Source: Hyphomicrobium sp. (GTDB lineage: Bacteria; Pseudomonadota; Alphaproteobacteria; Rhizobiales; Hyphomicrobiaceae). From it: a stretch of DNA of 64,000 nucleotides. Of this stretch, positions 62,977 to 64,000 are shown piece by piece; position 1 is the first letter of the stretch; each line of letters begins with the position of its first letter. The notes beneath the pieces were generated by a model. The model was not told where the DNA came from and made no database searches. It was given only the letters and a program-made list of their open reading frames with translations. The translations under genes and the position numbers were made by a program. The stretch spans positions 1 through 64,000 of the forward strand of contig JADJVG010000002.1 in the NCBI GenBank assembly GCA_016716675.1. The letters run 5' to 3'.

Positions 62977-64000
62977 TTAGCGCTGGCGTCGCGGCGCGTT
63001 CCGAAGGTTTGCGACACTCTCCGGCGCAGCGTTGAGGAGCACGCCAAACACAAACCAGACCGGCGCGGCTGTTTTGATGCTGAGGAACGAATAGCTGACC
63101 ATCATTGTCAACGACAGATACAGCAACAAGCCATTCTTGTAAATTTTCTGGTCCAGCCGCTCCTCGCGGGCCGATAACGTTATGGCGGTCCACAATGCGA
63201 TGAGGCCGAGTAACGATTGCGTAAGGATCAAATAGACCACGCCCGCATCGACGGATTCTGCAAGGTGCAGATCGGAAAGGCCCGCGTAGTCGATCAGCGT
63301 CAATTTTGAGAACAGCTCGGCCGTGTAGGCGATGCGGCCATCGAGATCGTCGACGCCGGACTGCCAGCCGAAGGCCCAGGTGGCTGTGATCGCCAGCGCT
63401 GTCACGCCGAGAACGAATAGTAGAGCGGCATGGCGCGGCATGAGGCGGTGGCCAATCGATATGATGATGATCGCTATTGATGCAAGCGCAGCGAGACGCC
63501 CGTCGCTGGCGAAGAGCATCAGGACGAGCGACGAGACGAACAGCGCCTTGAGCGCAAGGCCGAGCCGCGACCAGTAGGCTAACGTCATACACAGCGTCGC
63601 GACCATGAAGTTGCCAAGCGACACGGGTTCAAGAAAGACCGACGACAGGCGGTGCAAATCAAAGAACGGCAGGAAGCGTGCTTCCGGTCGCGTCGCGCTC
63701 ACGTAAAGGTCTGACGACAGGTTGGTGAATTCTTCTTCTCCGATGCCACGCGTGTTCATGTAAAAGTCTTTGACCGCGAACATCGAGCCGAAACATTCAA
63801 CGCACGTCGCCTCATACAGAATGCCCGCAATCACCGCGACTTGCAGGATGGCCATGGCCTGGATCGCGCGGCGGTCATTGCTCGTCATGCCGAGCAGGAT
63901 GAAGGTCACAATCAGGAAGATGTCGCGGAAATACTTGGCATCGACATTCTCGGTCACGCTGATGCGCAGTACGGCGAAAATTGCAATTCCAAGCGCTAGG
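62977..64000 (-). CDS. Polysaccharide polymerase-like membrane protein, partial (runs off the window)
   Basis: About 340 C-terminal residues are visible. The frame is open to the window's right edge with L-A-L-G-I-A-I-F-A-V-L before the GTG at 63957, so the start lies outside. Eight or more helices are present, with a periplasmic loop carrying V-S-A-T-R-P-E-A-R-F-L-P-F-F and then S-S-V-F-L-E-P-V-S-L-G-N-F, a pattern of Wzy/EpsG-type polymerases (S-x-F-x-E-P-x-x-L-G). It probably polymerises repeat units in the periplasm and is coupled with the GH5 gene. Confidence 0.75.
   Translation of the reverse strand, partial: LALGIAIFAVLRISVTENVDAKYFRDIFLIVTFILLGMTSNDRRAIQAMAILQVAVIAGILYEATCVECFGSMFAVKDFYMNTRGIGEEEFTNLSSDLYVSATRPEARFLPFFDLHRLSSVFLEPVSLGNFMVATLCMTLAYWSRLGLALKALFVSSLVLMLFASDGRLAALASIAIIIISIGHRLMPRHAALLFVLGVTALAITATWAFGWQSGVDDLDGRIAYTAELFSKLTLIDYAGLSDLHLAESVDAGVVYLILTQSLLGLIALWTAITLSAREERLDQKIYKNGLLLYLSLTMMVSYSFLSIKTAAPVWFVFGVLLNAAPESVANLRNAPRRQR

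Overview
The window looks like chromosomal DNA from an alphaproteobacterium of the order Hyphomicrobiales (Rhizobiales), perhaps Hyphomicrobium-like. This rests on gene content: an NdvA/ChvA-type glucan exporter, a DUF2842 protein, a TIGR01459-type HAD hydrolase, short-type ArgC beside rplM-rpsI, and a sequence that is GC-rich by eye. No rRNA lies in the window, so genus is inference.

Layout. (1) 0-11 kb: the end of a probable zinc metallopeptidase, then a metal-resistance module (small His-rich secreted protein, RND adaptor, heavy-metal RND pump, second small His-rich periplasmic protein with a frameshift in its signal peptide). Two secreted di-heme c-type proteins follow (DUF1111 and MauG/CcpA type), then a convergent NarX/NarL-like two-component pair. 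(2) 11-20.5 kb: an exopolysaccharide locus with O-antigen ligase/polymerase, initiating phosphotransferase, GT4 glycosyltransferase, Wza-like exporter, GumC/Wzz-like chain-length protein and NodB-type deacetylase. (3) 20.5-28.5 kb: housekeeping genes (DUF2842, heme A synthase, argC, TerC family, rpsI, rplM, enoyl-CoA hydratase, VOC protein, CoA-binding protein) and a divergent GTP cyclohydrolase II-like gene. (4) 28.5-42.2 kb: ndvA, a large membrane protein, then a RibD_C reductase, cytochrome b561, methyltransferase, glycosyltransferase, pterin-synthase-like protein and BchC-like dehydrogenase. With the GTP cyclohydrolase II-like gene these resemble parts of an uncharacterised GTP-derived pathway. 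After them come mdoH, an FkbM methyltransferase, an unrecognised secreted protein and a HAD hydrolase. (5) 42.4-43.5 kb: a TehA/SLAC1-type transporter. (6) 43.6-60.1 kb: a probable genomic island flanked by 121/122-bp direct repeats (about 94% identical) that contain the 3' part of tRNA-Thr(UGU). The intact tRNA is at the right end and a fragment at the left. Inside are transposase remnants and a surface-glycan cluster: GT4, pyruvyltransferase, two asparagine-synthase-like amidotransferases, three methyltransferases, a flippase-like membrane protein, GT2 and two large membrane proteins. (7) 60.2-64 kb: a formyltransferase-like/GINT1-like protein, a Tat-exported GH5 glycosidase and a partial polysaccharide polymerase.

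Six genes carry apparent single-base frameshifts, two of them in homopolymer runs. They occur inside and outside the island, so sequencing or assembly error is at least as likely as gene decay. The strongest candidates for new biology are the tRNA-flanked glycan island and the cryptic pterin/flavin-like gene set at 27.8-37.5 kb.
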